From Weeksellaceae bacterium (GTDB taxonomy: Bacteria; Bacteroidota; Bacteroidia; Flavobacteriales; Weeksellaceae): a stretch of DNA of 64,000 nucleotides. Positions 62,638 through 64,000 of this stretch are shown here, piece after piece. Within the stretch, counting starts at the first letter, position 1, and each line of letters begins with the position of its first letter. The position numbers were made by a program, and so were the translations under genes. Location of the stretch: positions 3,100,001 through 3,164,000 of the forward strand of contig OX460916.1 in assembly GCA_949788275.1 (NCBI GenBank), read 5' to 3'. The notes below the pieces were generated by a model. That model saw only the letters and a list, made by a program, of their open reading frames with translations. It was not told the origin of the DNA and ran no database searches.

Positions 62638-63615
62638 ATGCCAAGAGTATTAGTATTCTTTTTATTGATAATCAGTCTTTTGGGGTGTAGCTCGACCAAA
62701 GAAGAACATCCCATCGATTTTTACTATTGGCGAAGCCTCTATTCCATCTCTTCGTTCGAAAAACAAAAAGTGGCGGAACTTAAAGTTGGGCGTCTATATA
62801 CCCGTTTCTTTGATGTCGATAAAATCCATGGAAAAATCCAACCCATTGGGCTTATTCAAAACTTCAAGGCCGACGATCAACTAACCCTTGAATACGTTCC
62901 AACCGTGTTTATAACCAACCGAACATTTGCCGATACCAACCGAACGCAAGTAGCTCAATTAGCCAAGAACGTCGCTAACTTTATTCAGGAAACGGCTGAA
63001 AGAGGGGAGTTACGCGATTATTCCGAAATTCAAATCGATTGTGATTGGACCGCGTCAACCAAAGACCATTATTTTTATTTTTTAGAGGAATTAAAAAAAG
63101 TCTCCAAGAAGAAATTATCAGCAACATTGCGCTTGCATCAAGTTAAATTCAGAAAGAAAGAGGGGGTGCCTCCGCTAGATAAAATGGTTCTAATGTGTTA
63201 TGCCACAGAAAATCCCACAGAGGGTTCTACAAAAAATTCAATTCTTGATGTGGGTATTGCCAAAGACTACTTGCAAAACATAGAAAGCTACCCTATTGAA
63301 TTAGATATCGCCTTGCCTATTTATTCATGGGCCATTATCACCAACCATTTAGGAAAAGTAAGGTTAGTGAATTCCTTTTCGGAGCAAAATTTGCTAAATC
63401 AACCTGTAAAGAAAATAGGCGAAGGCTTATACCAAGCTTATGACGACTTCTTTATTGAGAAATTATACATCAGCAAAGGGTTTACCGTTAAAGTAGAAAC
63501 GGTTTCCCCAGCTGTATTAGACGAAATGAAACAGTTTTTAGACCAAAAATTAACGCATCCTTATCATCTTATTTATTACCATTTGGATGAACGGTTTTTT
63601 AAAACTCTTCAATAA
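62638..63615 (+). CDS. Lipoprotein of unknown function
   Basis: 325 residues with a lipoprotein signal ending in IISLLGC (Cys about 17). The body alternates beta strands and helices in a way that suggests a TIM-barrel or related fold: FYYWRSLYSISSFEK, VPTVFITNRTF, EIQIDCDWTASTKDHYFYF, MVLMCYATENP and LDIALPIYSW. No enzyme motif is sure; an Asp pair in QIDCDW could be functional. It is followed after 22 bp by another secreted-protein gene, so the two are probably one operon. Start at ATG 62638. Confidence 0.72.
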   Translation: MPRVLVFFLLIISLLGCSSTKEEHPIDFYYWRSLYSISSFEKQKVAELKVGRLYTRFFDVDKIHGKIQPIGLIQNFKADDQLTLEYVPTVFITNRTFADTNRTQVAQLAKNVANFIQETAERGELRDYSEIQIDCDWTASTKDHYFYFLEELKKVSKKKLSATLRLHQVKFRKKEGVPPLDKMVLMCYATENPTEGSTKNSILDVGIAKDYLQNIESYPIELDIALPIYSWAIITNHLGKVRLVNSFSEQNLLNQPVKKIGEGLYQAYDDFFIEKLYISKGFTVKVETVSPAVLDEMKQFLDQKLTHPYHLIYYHLDERFFKTLQ

Positions 63616-63637
63616 ATATTACCTTAAATAGACTACC

Positions 63638-64000
63638 ATGAAAAAACTTTTTGTTACCCTATCATTGGTTTTTGCTACCCAACAAGCGTTAGCCTGTGCT
63701 GACGGGGGTGGAGAAGATTATTACTATTATAATCTATTTTCGCAAACGCTTATCCAAGCGCCCCAATACACGCCATTTTTAATGACGATGGATGAAGCCT
63801 TTTTTTCAGATACCACCAATGCCCCCAATGAAAATATTTCTGCTTGGCAAAAATCGTTGGATATCTCTTATGCGCAAGCCGAATATCTCGTGTTTAAAGC
63901 AAAGAAAGAAGAAGTAGATCAATTAATAAAAGGACAATCCGTTCAGAATGCTCAGTTAAAATTTGCTACAGCAGCTTGGTCAAAAAAAAATAAACAAGCC
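63638..64000 (+). CDS. Secreted protein, N-terminal part (cut by the window end)
   Basis: 121 residues visible: a signal peptide (MKKLFVTLSLVFATQQALA), a CADGGGEDYYYY start of the mature protein with its free Cys, then helical, Asn/Ala/Gln-rich text with ISYAQAEYLVFKAKKEE. The frame is open to the last base. No family was recognised. It is translated 22 bp after the lipoprotein gene, so it is likely co-transcribed with it. Confidence 0.7.
   Translation, partial: MKKLFVTLSLVFATQQALACADGGGEDYYYYNLFSQTLIQAPQYTPFLMTMDEAFFSDTTNAPNENISAWQKSLDISYAQAEYLVFKAKKEEVDQLIKGQSVQNAQLKFATAAWSKKNKQA

Overview
The window reads as a low-GC chromosomal segment of a Bacteroidota bacterium, class Flavobacteriia. 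It carries a SusC/SusD pair, a type IX secretion (T9SS) cargo protein with the C-terminal sorting tail, a T9SS plug-domain protein, bacillithiol synthesis (BshC), a DnaE fused to an N-terminal exonuclease, a fused two-domain E1 2-oxoacid dehydrogenase, and many upstream boxes of the form TAnnTTTG, the Bacteroidota -7 element. Genus cannot be fixed from the sequence; a Weeksellaceae-like flavobacterium would fit.

Layout. 1-690: end of an outer-membrane beta-barrel gene. 0.9-6.6 kb (minus): DAACS symporter, then the operon GDPD - bshC - LysM/binding protein. 6.7-13.8 kb: coiled-coil envelope proteins, NlpE-like lipoprotein, ndk, DUF805 protein, alaS and a divergent M23 peptidase. 13.9-18.5 kb: susD and susC (minus). 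19.2-25.5 kb: MerR regulator, dnaE, trx, four identical tRNA-Asp genes, Nudix hydrolase. 25.7-27.9 kb: carboxypeptidase-regulatory-like secreted protein, DUF4177, an ECF-type sigma factor overlapping a four-helix membrane protein. 28.4-32.6 kb: ahcY, 4'-phosphopantetheinyl transferase, pnuC, Bax inhibitor-1 family, LOG family. 32.7-37 kb (minus): acyl-ACP thioesterase, ribH, TPR protein, then mlaE-mlaF-barrel protein. 37-44.3 kb: SprT-like, manC, hflX, AlkD-like, M17 aminopeptidase, large methyltransferase. 44.4-50.7 kb: DUF3575-like barrel, second coiled-coil paralogue, and a two-component system flanked by three PepSY-like proteins. 50.8-56.2 kb: M16 peptidase and fused E1. 56.2-57.7 kb: an IS110-family element. 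57.9-64 kb: T9SS cargo protein, zinc alcohol dehydrogenase, T9SS plug protein, a lipoprotein and the start of a secreted protein.

The most interesting structure is non-coding. Six copies of a roughly 80-110 bp imperfectly palindromic repeat lie between genes (near 8.2, 13.8, 28.0, 38.8, 45.2 and 56.2 kb). The two arms differ between copies in a compensatory way, so a folded form appears to be conserved. The sixth copy is split by the IS110 element. The leader of that element folds into two adjacent stem-loops like an IS110 bridge RNA. The first loop carries guide-like segments resembling the repeat's right arm around a CT core; the second carries segments matching the element's own two ends. 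Repeat homology and guide matching give the same element boundaries (about 56303-57637), suggesting an RNA-guided element programmed to insert in this repeat family, comparable to IS621 and REP sequences in E. coli.

Most other genes are ordinary housekeeping or envelope functions. Strong hairpin terminators separate most transcription units, and convergent pairs often share a bidirectional one.
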